Shown here piece after piece: positions 1-11,273 of a DNA stretch of 64,000 nucleotides (within the stretch, counting starts at the first letter, position 1; every line of letters starts with the position of its first letter). The notes below the pieces were generated by a model. It was given only the letters and a program-made list of their open reading frames with translations, ran no database searches and was not told where the DNA came from. Origin of the DNA: Excoecaria cochinchinensis (lineage: Eukaryota; Streptophyta; Magnoliopsida; Malpighiales; Euphorbiaceae); the NCBI GenBank assembly GCA_947683425.1, contig CANTUQ010000073.1:19310501-19374500 (forward strand), read 5' to 3'. Position numbers and translations under genes: made by a program.

Positions 1-1238
1 TGATAGAAAACATTGTTGCCCAAATGACACCAAATGCCAGCCAACCTCCTGTGGCCCCTGCTGTTGAACAAGTTGAATCGCCTATTCTGGAAGAGGCTCC
101 TATAGCAGTCCCTACCGTACGATAACCAGATGTTGAGCCTAGAGCTACGACACCTCTTGAGCCGAAAAGAATTCTTGGTCTGAAAGATGATCTCATGGTG
201 GAGGAAGAGGATGAGCAGGTAACTCCTCAGGCTGTGACGAATGAAGTCCCCAAGGGAGAGGATAACGCGATAAAGGAGATAAAAGGTGGGATTGAAAAGT
301 TTGAACCTCAGACGACGACTATTATAGAGAATCTAGTCACCGCCATGGTGCCGCCTGCCGAACAACCGTCTACCACTCCCACCATGGTACAAAAAGAGCA
401 TGACCCAACTAAGGGAGTACATCTATCACCGACTAGACCTAGAGGAGAGTCGCCCGTCACTCTGTCACCTGAGCAAAAAGGCAAAGGCCATATTTTAGAG
501 AATGGGTTCCTAGCAGTGACACGGGGCCTGAAGAGAAAGATGGGTGTCCTTGAAGAGGAAATTTCAAAGTCTAAACTTGCAATTACCCGGGCTGCTCGGG
601 GGAAGGCCTTTATGGACGTAAAAAAGAAAAGTCAACTGTATAGGTGTGACATCTGTGCCGGCGCTCAAGGGACAAAGGAAGCGTCAAGGGTTAGAACAGT
701 TCAAAAAGGTTATTCCGGCATGGATAGATCTTTTCCTCAAGCAGGGGGGGAGGACCTGCGCTCATGGTTAGCCAACCCAGCCAGAAATCGAAGCCATAGG
801 AGGTGTCGCCGACATGCTAGATATATGAGGGATATTTACCAAGCCCCAAAAGGTCAAGTGTGGGGTCCTATCAATGACAAACAACTGATGGTCTTCGCAG
901 GAGGGAGCAATGTCATTGGGGATGACGAGCAGGAAAGCTCGAGTCTCGGTGATAACAGTGCGAGAGATGTTGAGGCCACCAAACTTCCAAACATTCGGAC
1001 TACTCAAGATCACCATGCCATTTGGGATAAGACCTTATCCGAGCACCTTTTTCACTTCATTAATAAGGGAAAGCTACAGCCAAAACTTGCAAAACTCGCC
1101 GGGAGCCAAGGGCGTCCTGGTCACCGAGCAGATTGGTATTGCGCTTACCATCAGCATACTGGGCATGAGACTGATGGGTGTCGAACTCTGAGAAAGCGAA
1201 TTCAAGGCCTCATTAATGAGGAGCTGAGGGGTTCTTGA
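1..1238 (+). pseudogene. Gag-like remnant of element O
   Basis: The frame is open from the window edge except for one stop near 123, then runs 195-1238 (347 aa). The N-terminal part is low-complexity and rich in E, P and T, with two related segments (IIENLVTAM and an earlier IENIVAQM). The C-terminus carries WYCAYHQHTGHETDGC followed by RTLRKRIQGLI, the short C/H finger-like motif ending gag in many Tat/Ogre-type elements. Gag would form the RNA-packaging particle. No protease or pol follows; sequence after 1238 is non-coding. The start codon is uncertain because the frame continues leftward out of the window. The family call rests on this C-terminal motif and on context. Confidence 0.6.
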
Positions 1239-2881
1239 AAGTGATAGTAGACCGTCGACTGCAGCGTCTGTGTTGGCAAGAGAAGAAGGAAGCGGCTATC
1301 TAGATGTTCCTTTTTATTCCTGAATTATTTAATGATGACAGTTTTTAATCCTAGTTTTATTGAATGAAATGGATGGTCTTGCTATCTTGTGTGATGTTTC
1401 TTGTGAATTTCATTATGCATAATCATGGTACATTTACATTTGACATTGGTTCAACTAATGCAATTCCATTCAATCTCAGAACTTTGGGAGAACCCAAAGA
1501 AAATCTTGATGGCATTTGTTATGACTCCTGAAGTGAGATGAAATTTGAGAGATAAAAAAAATAATAATAAAATAAATAAAAAGAGCCTTTGCCTGGACCT
1601 GGTATGACGTGCTGAAAATTGACAAAGACATTCTTGAGATCAATACTACTTCCACGTGCCAACATGACAACGAACCGAATGTTGAAAGCCATTTCTTTGC
1701 ACTCCCACGACATCTGGGATGCATATGGTGCCACCAAATAAGATCAAGCTTCGAAAGCTGCATCAGGAGTTAGGCGAATGAGACTCAAGACCTTCACGAA
1801 GAAAACATAACTCACCAGAATACAACTCATCAGAACCAAACAACGTGAACACTTTCCTCTTAACCATTTGAAATGTGCACCCTCAAAACTAATTATAATT
1901 GACCCTTAACCATCCAGAACCCTTGTAGCCAAATTCCTTACTAAAACTTGCGTGCTCGACCAGATTGAACAACAATGGTCCCAGTGGTTAAGATGAAAAG
2001 TGCACGTATATGTAAACTTTAGGATTTGAGCAAAACTTGTTAAAAGAAAGAAAATCGGGGTGCAAAAAAAAATGGATTGTAAAAAAAAAAAAAATTAAAA
2101 AAAAAGAAGAGAGAGAAGAAAAGAGAGAATTGATCAGGGGGCAAGGGGATGCTATTTGAAGAAAAGCTTCGCTCAAATCATGTTGATCTACACATGCCTG
2201 CACATTGCCATTCCTTTTAGCTACTGGAAAGGACCAAAAAGGCTAACCCACAAACCATCCACCCAATCCCAGCAGTCGAAAACCATTTCGAAAGCTTAAA
2301 CCACCAAAACCGATAAAAGTACCCCCGATCATTCAAGCCCAACCTGTCACCCTGTCTCAGCCATCGAAAGGCCATCCCAGGGTTCGAACCGCCAAAGCCA
2401 ATAAAGGTCAAACGCGAAACTTCATATTCAAGCCCCAAATAAGGAACCCATCACCTCGACCAGTCTGCACAAGGGTTAAGACCAAGACTTTGATACCAAG
2501 AGGAGCCACTCTCAGAAGCAGCAATCCCCCCGGCAGATGAAGATGAAAGCAAATTCAACCAATGCTGACAAACTGAAGGAGGGTCCATGGCGGAGGCTTA
2601 AAAAAAAAAAAAAAAGAGAAAATATTCAATCGAGAAAACCCGCGAGGGCTGATTGGAAACAGGAGTCTGATGCTTACAAGATCCACTCCAAGATTAGATG
2701 TAACTTTTGCATTCTGAATCCATGTTAAATGGTGATTATGTATGGAGAAATCGTGCTGAAATGCACACAGTTTTTTGCAAATACATAAAGCAAAAGCAGT
2801 TCAACTCATCATTTCCTAGTTCTTTTATAAAAAGTAAAATCTAAATGGCTACTCTACTCCTGCTCTCACCAACTAGATGCC
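1239..2881. other. Non-coding internal region of element O
   Basis: No coding sequence is recognised. The region holds A-rich tracts (near 1554-1580, 2067-2105, 2600-2617) and short ORFs without recognisable similarity. It joins the gag remnant to the region interrupted by S1. The target duplication ATGCC of S1 is at 2877-2881. Confidence 0.6.
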
Positions 2882-4487
2882 TGATAAGTTGCAATTATAT
2901 TAAGATTTTAGATTAATTCTTGGCATAATTATGTGTTTTATTTATTTAATTTTAATAATAATTAATTAGTTTTTGTGTTTTTATTAATTTATAATGTTTT
3001 TATAATTTTTAATAAGTTTTGGGATGTTTTCAGGTGTTTTATTTTAATCCGGAGCTAAATTGGAGGTTTGGGGCTGATATTAGAAGAAATTGTGGAAAAA
3101 GGGCAATTTTAGCCAAAAGCACAGCCGTGCTCTTCAATAGCACAGCTGTGCTTTTGAAGGGACCGCGCAGCGCACACGGAACAACAAGGCGACACAGCTG
3201 TGCTTCCTCGCAAAGCACAGCTGTGTCACGCAGTAGGAGGCGCGCGCATACGGAGCAGGTCACGCGTTTTTCGCCCAGGAGCACAGCTGTGCTTCAGCGA
3301 GAAGCACAGCTGTGCTTCGCCTTTTTTCGCCAGCAGATGCGCAACCCTAGCAAAACACAGCTGTGCTTCTTAAAAGCACAGCTGTGCTTTTCTTCAGACA
3401 ATTAGAAGAAGCGCCGCTGCATACCAAAAAAAGGGAGGAGTTTTAGTTTTAGTTATTTTTTTCTTATTCTTTCCTTTAGGCAGTAGACTTAGGTTTATTT
3501 TTCTTTAATTTCCAGCAACAATTTATTTTATTTTCATGTTTTAATTTTCCTTTTAAATTATGTTTAGCTTAGATTTAATTTTGATTTGCAATTTCCTTCT
3601 TAAATAATTTAGATTAATTTAGTTTAAATCTAGATTTTAGGGATTCAAGTGGATTCCAAGGTTGAAGAACAAGAACTTCAAGATCTATTTTCTCTCTCAT
3701 CAAGGGTGTATTCTAAACTCTAATTTTCATCTTTTATGGTTATATTCTTGATGTTAGAGTAGTTAATCATGCTTGGGAGTTCTTGAATCGTATTTGTATT
3801 TTGGATATTTGGATTTAATAAATATTTTCATGTTTTCTTTTATTCCTCTTGTTATATATTGTTTTGCAATTATAATGATGATTGGAGCTAAATCCGAAAA
3901 TTATTGTTTGTGCAAATGCTCTGTTCTTTTAATATTGACATTTATCTTTCCAGCTTAATCCAGGGATATGGTAGGTTGGTTTGTGGGTGTTGATGTTATT
4001 AGATTAAGAATAGTGAGGAATAAATAGGTTTAAGATAGCTTAATCCGGGATGGTAGGTTGTCTTAGATCTAGGATTTGGTAACCTGCACTTAAGCTAATT
4101 AATAGACTTAATCCAGGGATATGGTAGGTTTATTAATTAGAATAGCTTAATCCATGGATATGGTAGGCTTGGGTTCAGTTGGGTTGTCCAGAATTTCATG
4201 TTATATTGTTTTACCAATTTTCAGTTACATTTATGAGGATAGAATTTCCTAAGCATTTAATTTCATCCTTGAGTAATTTCTTGATGACCAATTTTATATT
4301 TAATTGTTAATTTATTTTCTTGCTTAGTTTAGTTTTCTCCACCAAACAAATTGGGGACATCTCAAATTCACTCATCTATAGATATTTAACTGGACAATCC
4401 TTGTTCCCTTGGGTACGATAACTCGGGGTCCTAACTATACCCCACTTTATTACTTGTCGATTCGGTACACTTGCCGAACACCCGTCA
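2882..4487 (+). mobile_element. Solo LTR S1 (1606 bp) with TSD ATGCC
   Basis: Begins TGATAAGTTG and ends CACCCGTCA, flanked by perfect 5-bp duplications ATGCC at 2877-2881 and 4488-4492. There is no internal domain, so it is a solo LTR left by LTR-LTR recombination. The end (TTCGGTACACTTGCCGA region) resembles the U5 end of many plant Ty3 LTRs, giving plus orientation; the family is not identified. It contains a cluster of GCACAGCTGTGC palindromes (3115-3390) and several copies of a phrase like CTTAATCCAGGGATATGGTAGG (near 3955, 4039, 4109, 4146). Confidence 0.85.
3115..3390. repeat. Four doublets of the palindrome GCACAGCTGTGC in S1
   Basis: Pairs of self-complementary 12-14-mers lie at about 3115-3155, 3191-3227, 3281-3318 and 3352-3390. 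Within each pair the palindromes are separated by a short spacer of roughly 8-11 bases. The first palindrome has one mismatch (GCACAGCCGTGC). Outer bases often extend the symmetry, as in GACACAGCTGTGC paired with GCACAGCTGTGTC. Confidence 0.9.
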
Positions 4488-5800
4488 ATGCCCAAGCCGA
4501 GGGGTCCTATTATCCACTGCAGGGCTAAGTACCTTCCTCTTACATGCACTTAGGGTGTAGTCTGTGATTAGGACAGTTCATTTTGCACACTCAAGGTTGC
4601 CTGGTTCTAGCATAAAATTAGTGCATTGGTACTATCGACCCTCTGCCACTCTCGCCACTCAGGCACTTCAGTCAACTCCTCCTGCTATCAACTGTGAAGC
4701 CAATTCTATAGCGCCCTCACGATAGAAAACAAGTTCAGACAACCACGACCTAAGACGTAAATACACGCCGATTATACCTGAAAGACCTTTTACAACAACT
4801 ATCTACCCTCTACCATTCTCACCACTCAGTCACTTCAGCCAACTCATCTTGCTACCCACCGTGAAGCCAACCCTACAGCACCTTCCCGATAAAAAGCCAA
4901 GCTCATACAACCAAAATTTGAAACATAAGCACATGCCAATCATACCCGAAAGATCTTTCGCAACAACTCCAACTTCTCTCACAAAAAAAAAGGGCCGTTA
5001 GAGATGAAAACCGTGACTGGCGCTCTAAGCAAAAGTTAGGCCAAAGGGCAGGGTGAAAACCTGGCGACAGGCAGTCTGCCCTACAAAAAATGAGATAAAT
5101 AAAAGCCGCTGGATTGGGTTGGGTCCATTCCAGGCAAAAAATAAGGCACAGGGTTATGTGAAAATCCGACAAGGATGAGTCTCCTGCTAAGAAAAGCTAG
5201 TGTGAAAATCCACGAGGGACGCACTACCTTCAAATAATGACTACAGATATCAGAGGAGAGCCTCATAATCCCCTGAAGGCATGAAATTCAAAAGCAATTC
5301 CAGAGGGCACCGATCCTGCTGCAGATTACGACCAAACCGGCTTTCGGCTCCCAAATCCACTCGGATGAATCCTTATCCTGCATTATTGCATACATATGCA
5401 CCTCACGGGCATGGCATTTGATGATGCCTCAATGTGCATTCACGCATGCATGAACTTCATATATATCTTGCATAAGCAATTCTTTGCACACATTTCGTGC
5501 ACATAATTTATGCATACTTGCAACACAAATCCTTTACGCATGCCTGGCACAAGCACTCATTGCATGCATCGGAAGTCATTGATTAAAGGTCCCCGAACCA
5601 GGGCAGCTCCCTCAGGCCCTTGGGGGCATAATCGACCAAACAAAGCCGTGAATCGCTTCAACTGAAGTTATCGCACCTTGACCACTGGGCAACTCAGAGG
5701 AATGGTGTCACCTGCATCCTGTATGACATATGCATATGCACGTGCATAACTTACCCTTGCATACAAATCTCTTTTGATTTCGCAGGAAAATCTGGCGTCT
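4488..5800. other. Non-coding 3' region of element O after S1
   Basis: Non-coding. Holds an imperfect tandem duplication (4631-4970), three GTGAAAA-type phrases near 5053, 5158 and 5201 that are spaced like degenerate repeats, and a stretch rich in TGCATA/CATGCA words (about 5385-5575). No RNA gene or coding domain is seen. Confidence 0.6.
4631..4970. repeat. Imperfect tandem duplication, about 170-bp unit
   Basis: Two units: 4631-4800 and 4801-4970. Both contain CTCTGCCACTCTCGCCACTC or a close variant, then GTGAAGCCAA, then a segment ending in CAACAACT. They differ by many substitutions, so the duplication is old relative to the 45/55-bp array that follows. Confidence 0.75.
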
Positions 5801-6665
5801 AGACACACCGACAAGCTGGTGTTTATCAGTCGTTCAGCCATGGTTTCACACACCGACAAGCTGGTATTCTATCAATCGTGCTCTTCAAAGTCTGGGGCCT
5901 TCACACACCGACAAGCTGGTGTTTATCAGTCGTTCAGCCGTGATTTCACACACCGACAAGCTGGTGTTCTATCAATCACATTTTTCAAAGTCTGGCGCCT
6001 TCACACACCGACAAGCTGGTGTTTATCAGTCGTTCAGCCGTGGTTTCACACACCGACAAGCTGGTGTTCTATCAATTGCGTTCTTTAAAGTCTGGCGCCT
6101 TCACACACCGACAAGCTGGTGTTTATCAGTTGCTCAGCCGTGGTTTCACACACCGACAAGCTGGTGTTTATCAGCCGCTCAGCCATGGTTTCACACACCG
6201 ACAAGCTGGTGTTCTATCAATCGCGTTCTTCAAAGTTTGGCGCCTTCACACACCGACAAGCTGGTGTTTATCAGTCGCTCAGCCGTGGTTTCACACACCG
6301 ACAAGCTGGTGTTCTATCAATCGCATTCTTCAAAGACTGGCGCCTTCACACACCGACAAGCTGGTGTTTATCAGCCGCTTAGCCGTGGTTTCACACACCG
6401 ACAAGCTGGTGTTCTATCAATCACGTTCTTCAAAGTCTGGTGCCTTCACACACCGACAAGCTGGTGTTTATCAGTCGTTCAGCCGTGGTTTCACACACCG
6501 ACAAGCTGGTGTTCTATCAACCGCGTTCTTAAAAGTCTGGCGCCTTCACACACCGACAAGCTGGTGTTTATCAGTCGCTCAGCCGTGGTTTCACGTCGAC
6601 CAGCTGACGTTCCTCAATCATGTGACAAGTAGTAATCCTATGGTGCCGACAAGCTGGCAAGACCA
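5801..6665. repeat. 45/55-bp alternating tandem array in element O
   Basis: Sixteen copies of a block containing CACACACCGACAAGCTGGTG, plus two degenerate copies near 6596 and 6646. Spacing alternates 45 and 55 bp, giving a 100-bp higher-order unit (one arm with TTTATCAGTCG, the other with TTCTATCAATCG). One irregularity at about 6103-6193 has two 45-bp units in succession. The 100-bp period is not a multiple of three, so the long ORFs here shift frame with each unit and are not coding. Its position just before the PPT fits Tat/Ogre 3' arrays. Confidence 0.95.
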
Positions 6666-6754
6666 AGTTCCAGACTGAGACCGCCTCAGGTACGCATCTC
6701 TCCCTCTCCTTTCTGAATTTTGGCTCACTTAGGCACCTAAGTTCTAAGTTCCCC

Positions 6755-6769
6755 AAAATTGGGGGCAAC
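6755..6769 (+). other. Polypurine tract of element O
   Basis: AAAATTGGGGGCAAC lies directly before the LTR start TGTAGACACC. A purine-rich run against the 3' LTR is where plus-strand DNA synthesis is primed in LTR retrotransposons. Confidence 0.7.
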
Positions 6770-7134
6770 TGTAGACACCGGGTCCCGAGGCGGTTCAAGA
6801 TCAGAATTACCCGATGATGAAAAACGATACCCACAATTAAAGGTGTCAAAAATGATATTTCTCTTGTCGAAATTCTCATTATTTTTAAATAAAAAATAAA
6901 TATATATATATATATAAAATATTATTTAAAAAAAATTAGTTGAATTAATTTTTTTTTAAAATAGTATTATTTTTGATATTTGAAAAAAGGGGGAGAAATT
7001 AAGTTAATTAATTAATTTAATTGAATTAAGTTAATTGAATTAAGATAGTTAATTAATTTAATTAAATTAAATTAGTTTAATTGGAAAAGTTAAAAAAAAA
7101 AAAAATTAAATCTTGTTTTTAACTGGCCACGTGA

Positions 7135-7216
7135 CCACTTTTATAAAGTGGCCATTTTGGCCACTTTATAAAAGTGGTACCACGCGGCCACTTCCTTAAA
7201 GTGGCCGCGTGGTACC
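7135..7216. other. Two adjacent hairpins around TATAAA in the LTR of O
   Basis: 7135-7177 is an inverted repeat with arms CCACTTTTATAAAGTGGCCA and its complement around a 3-base loop. 7176-7216 has arms GGTACCACGCGGCCACTT and the complement around a loop of about 5 bases. Each arm of the first also contains a smaller palindrome. TATAAA occurs in both orientations, so this may be the core promoter; that is inference. Confidence 0.8.
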
Positions 7217-8202
7217 GAGGTTACCGCGCGCGTTTTTGTGCGCAGTCTCGCTCACCACGCGGCTTCGTTTTCTGCTTTGTTCAGCTATTTTTTCGCCGTT
7301 TTGACCAAAAAAATTTTCCGTTTTCGTGTAAATTCCGGGAAGACAAATTAAAAGAAGGTTTTGGCCTTTCTCTATTTTGGAACAATCAGGTTAATCAAAT
7401 GGGGTTCAATACTCATTTTTTGGGAGACGACAATTTTTGATAGAAAATTCCTTAGGCTTTTTCTCTCTAGGATTTCACTTTCCAGGGAGCATTTTTTTTG
7501 TCTTCTAAAAAATTTTATTCTTCAAAAATCTTCAAGTTTTTCCTCTCAAATTTTAGTTTTGTTACCACAAAATATTTAATCTTGGGTTGATTTGAGTAAG
7601 AGAAATTAATTTTCTTGGCTTATTCAACCCACCAAAAATATTTTCTTAAACTAATTTGATTAAAACACATATTTTTACACTTGTTTCGAATATTATCATC
7701 ATCAAAAATCGACAAGGAGAACGGATTGAGACATCCTATTTTCGATCTAAAATTTCTGAGGGTAAAAATTCTTAAACTTGTTCTCAGTTATTCTTTTTGT
7801 ACGTTACTTATTGTTGTTAAATATTATTTTTTGCTATTATTGTCATATCTATAATTTATTTTTGACATTTTAATGTGATTAATATTACTTTCGATGTATT
7901 ATTTGTTTGTTTTAAGTTGATTTCCTCCTTATTTTCTAGTTGCCATTTATATTATTATTATTATTATCATTATTATTATCATTATTATTATTAGTATTAT
8001 TATGGTTTTCATGTTTATATTCATTTGTCGTCACGTTTTTTTCCTTTAATTTTTATAACTGTCAGCATGTTTGCTCATGATTTTAATTTACTTTTTTTTT
8101 TTATCCCTGGCGCCATCCTTCTCTCCTTATTACCCTTTGTTACTTATTATCATTTTTGTGGTTAGCATTGTTGTTATGATCTTTAGATTTGTCTTCGCAA
8201 TC

Positions 8203-8267
<65 letters not shown>
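8203..8267. repeat. (ATT)n microsatellite
   Basis: About 21 uninterrupted TTA/ATT units, with shorter imperfect ATT stretches on both sides (about 7950-8400). It lies in the LTR of element O. The translated leucine-rich ORF is an artefact. Confidence 0.95.
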
Positions 8268-8268
<1 letters not shown>

Positions 8269-9647
8269 TGTTTTTATCATTATTATCACATGTCTATTTT
8301 ATGCCTATTGATGTATATTATTATTATTATTATTATTAATACTATTTACTTTATACTATGTTCATTTTGGTATTAATATATTATTGTTATTATTATCATA
8401 TGGTCTTATTATGATTATTATATTTATTATTTATCTTATTTATTGTTGCATTGTTATTTACTGTTGATAATTTGATTCATTTTATTGCATTGCTACCATT
8501 GTTATTATCATTATATCTCGCATTTATCTGATTAATTTTCAGAACCATTACTAATATTTTTGATGCTAAATTTTGTCTGAGATTTAACTTGAGCCGGGTT
8601 ATTTGAGCATTCCCGAGACTCCCCGGACGGGTCGCTACACATGGATGAACACTTCGGTTTGGTGAGATCCTCCTAATCCCCCTCTTTATGTTGTGCTATT
8701 TGTAAATAATTATTTTATTTGTGCACGTGTGCGATAAAAAATCACAAAAATATATTTACTATTAAATCGGGATTTTTACTAATAAAATTGGGACCAATGT
8801 CCCTTGTTTTAGCCCAACAATAAAAATATTACAATCAAAACGAAGAGTCAAATTTCTCCAAAAATGGGATCACTCATCCCCGTTTTCATCAAACAACCGA
8901 AATGACTCTTCGAACCCTCTTTAAATAAATGCGAAGGAACCAATGTTCCTGAGTTTCGAACAAGTGCGAAGGAACCAATGTTCCTAAAATAATGTCCCGA
9001 TTTATGCATGTCTTTTTATTTCGATCTTGTGTGTGTGTAATTAATTTTTGTACATTATTTTCCTTTGGGCCCTTGTAATTAATTTTTGGGGCAACTTTAT
9101 TTATCTTTTGGGGATTGTATTCCGTCCCACTTACACCTTTAATCTCCATTTGATGGGGTTGTATTCCGCCCCTATTTCTCTTGTAATTGTGTGCTTGAGT
9201 GTTTACTGCTTTCATTTATCGCTTTCTTTTACTTCTTTATTTATTGCTTTCCTTTATCGCTTTTTGAATGCTTGCAATGCGTTATTTAATTTAAAATGCA
9301 TCGATCGCGTGAGACGAGAGGTATAATTTTAAGAAGTTAAAAAACCATTTATAATTAACTAAGGCATAAATAAGAGGGAAGTCCCGAACACCGTATCTCT
9401 GGTTTAGACTGATAGAGGTGAGAAACCTTTTCCCAATTTCACGTAAATTGGGTGGCGACTCCACATACCTCGAAGGTGCCTTTAGGCGTCATTAGGCTAG
9501 GTACTTCTCCCCAATGTTCTATTGGGAGGGATACACCGATGATGTCTCATGGCGCCCATGATTAAATGACGCAAACCACATACCTCGAATCCCAATGGCG
9601 GATTCACAAGCGAGGGCCCTTGTTGGGTACCGTCGGCGCGCGTCACA

Positions 9648-11156
9648 GGTTGTGTTTTGGAAGAGGGAGAAATCTGCAGAATTCTGCAGATTTTGAGGAT
9701 CCCGACTCTGTCGCGAGCGCGACAGGGACCGGTGATCTTGGCTTGTGCTGTTGCGAGCACGCGACACTGTTGCGAGCCCGCGATAGCAAAAGTTGATGTG
9801 CTCTCTATCGCGAGCGCGACGACGTCGCGATCGTGATAGAGCGCAATGCTGGCCTGTGCTGTAGCGAGCCCGCGGTGGCAAAATTTAGACTCTCTATCGC
9901 GATCGCAACATAGTCGCGAGCTCGACAGAGTCCGGCTGTTCTGTCCTCCCCGCGATCGTGAAGTCCGTCGCGCTCGCGCTGCGAATAGACTATGGTCTCT
10001 ATCGCGAGCGCGACAACCTTGTTATGCTGAATGAGTTTTTACTTGGTGTGTGCGTGTGGTTTTGAACTCTAGATTCTTTTGAGTGCCTTTAAGTCTTATC
10101 TGTTAACTTATGAATTATACGAATGCGAATCCATGATATGAATATGCCTATATATATGTAAATATGTAAATATATGTGATTTGGGATATTATGGAATGAA
10201 TTGAATGGATTATGCATAACCTGCTAGAGTCAGTTCAGTGGATAGTTAGGCATGCCTAATAGAGTCTTATAGCTGCAGCCTCTGTTCAGTTTGGACCCCG
10301 ATCAGGTCCCGTTTGGTTCCTCGCGAACCCTTAATGTGTTTGGATCTTGTTTAAGGTCCCTTAATAAAATGTTTTATAAATGAAAAAGTAATTGGTATTC
10401 GATTCGTACCCGTAAGGTACTGTCTGTAATCGTCTCGTACCCGTAGAGCACTGTCCGTTCACTCGTTATCCACTACCTCGAGTCAACAGGTGCCTAAATG
10501 CTTTGAACTATTTTGATTATGATGAGAATGTATTATCCGAATATGATTATTAATGTGATAATATGAAGATAGTTATGTTATATGAAATGTATGACTCTAT
10601 AGGTTCGAATATTCATATTCTTTTCTAATGAGTATTTCTGATATTGCCATCGGTATGCGTTATGCTTGACGACCATTGTGAATGGCCGTCCTTTTCATAT
10701 GTGTGTTTCCCCACTAAGCATTTATCACTTAGCATGGTGTGTTTACCCGTGCAGGTGCGGAAGGAGTTGCTTTGGGAGAGTCGTCGCAGCCAGGCCAACA
10801 CAGTTGGGGTTTTAGTGTAGGGCTTAATTTTTGTATTCTGAAGATTCTTTTTGTATAGAACTCTCTTATGATAATTTTGTAATAGCTTCCGCTTCTGTAT
10901 ATGAAATTTTGGACATGTAATTATCTTTTGTACCTGTTGGTTGATCAACCAGTAATGTAATGTTTTCCGTTATATTAATGCATGATCAGTTTCCTTCATG
11001 AATGGTTTTATAAGTTTTTAATTACCCTGTATTTAAGTATGTATGTATGTGAATGAATGTATGTATTTTCAGTATCTGCGTGGTGGTACCTTTACCCATA
11101 CGGCATCTCACTCCTTACCGGAAGGGATCGCCTACGTATGAGGTGGGGGTGTTACA
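9648..11156 (+). repeat. 5' LTR of element A, 3' portion
   Basis: Matches about 16913-18416 of the 3' LTR closely along its full length and ends GGGGGTGTTACA at 11156, next to the primer binding site. It contains the TCGCGA palindrome cluster and a TATATATATG stretch near 10150. The upstream part is displaced by element O. This copy has an extra CTGCAG-bearing segment near 9675-9690 that the 3' copy lacks. Confidence 0.9.
9706..10018. repeat. TCGCGA palindrome cluster in the 5' LTR of A
   Basis: A run of self-complementary sites of the form CTGTCGCGAGCGCGACAG. Doublets lie at about 9749-9788, 9801-9843 and 9890-9932; single or degenerate sites at 9706-9726, 9857-9878, 9950-9985 and 9991-10018. 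The first letters alternate CTGT and CTAT with compensating changes in the other arm at some sites. A TATA-like stretch follows about 130 bp downstream. Confidence 0.9.
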
Positions 11157-11161
11157 AGTTG

Positions 11162-11173
11162 TGGTATCAGAGC
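11162..11173 (+). other. Primer binding site of A (initiator tRNA-Met)
   Basis: TGGTATCAGAGC five bases after the LTR end. This is the standard plant site complementary to the 3' end of initiator Met tRNA, used to start minus-strand DNA. Confidence 0.9.
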
Positions 11174-11273
11174 CCGGTCTAGGCATTTTTGGGTGTTGTT
11201 TATGTGATACTGTGCATGGGTATGTCTATGTCTAGGGCTGTGTCGGCTGATGCGGTTCTCTTTGTTTGCTTAG

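Larger units (their letters stand above)
1..9647 (+). mobile_element. Tat/Ogre-like Ty3 retrotransposon O, 3' part
   Basis: The 3' part of a large LTR retrotransposon; its 5' LTR lies left of the window. In order: a gag-like remnant, a long non-coding region (interrupted by solo LTR S1), a tandem array, a PPT-like sequence and a 3' LTR from TGTAGACACC to GCGCGTCACA. Long non-coding 3' regions with tandem repeats before the PPT are typical of the Tat/Ogre lineage. The LTR start is shared with element B at 24154. It is inserted in the 5' LTR of element A: A's LTR sequence resumes at 9648, and GGTTG (9648-9652) would be the right target duplication. No protease, RT, RNase H or integrase is seen, so this copy is non-autonomous or deleted. 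Confidence 0.8.
6770..9647 (+). repeat. 3' LTR of element O (about 2.9 kb)
   Basis: Starts TGTAGACACCGGGTCCCGAG, as does the LTR of element B (24154), and ends GCGCGTCACA, matching the end of B's 3' LTR (36763). It contains AT-rich U3-like sequence, a nested hairpin region with TATAAA (7135-7216), a donor-like GGTAAA at 7761, ATT microsatellites (about 7950-8400), an acceptor-like TTTTCAG ending 8542, and phrases like GGAACCAATGTTCC (8938-8985). Short ORFs inside are judged chance. Confidence 0.8.

Noticed and set aside
3115..3390. Regularly spaced palindromes considered as a CRISPR-like array.
   Set aside because: The spacers are short and not uniform, sites are perfect palindromes rather than repeats with unique spacers, and the context is a plant LTR.
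5774..6678. Overlapping ORFs of 87-237 residues with HTDKLVF / THRQAGV repeats, looking like a repeat protein.
   Set aside because: They follow from the 45/55-bp tandem array. The 100-bp period rotates all frames, so all three forward frames are open; no start, signal or conserved protein context.
11162..11173. tRNA-like sequence at primer sites (also 27116-27133 and 55536-55553).
   Set aside because: Only the 3' tRNA-complementary 12-18 bases are present; these are primer binding sites, not tRNA genes.
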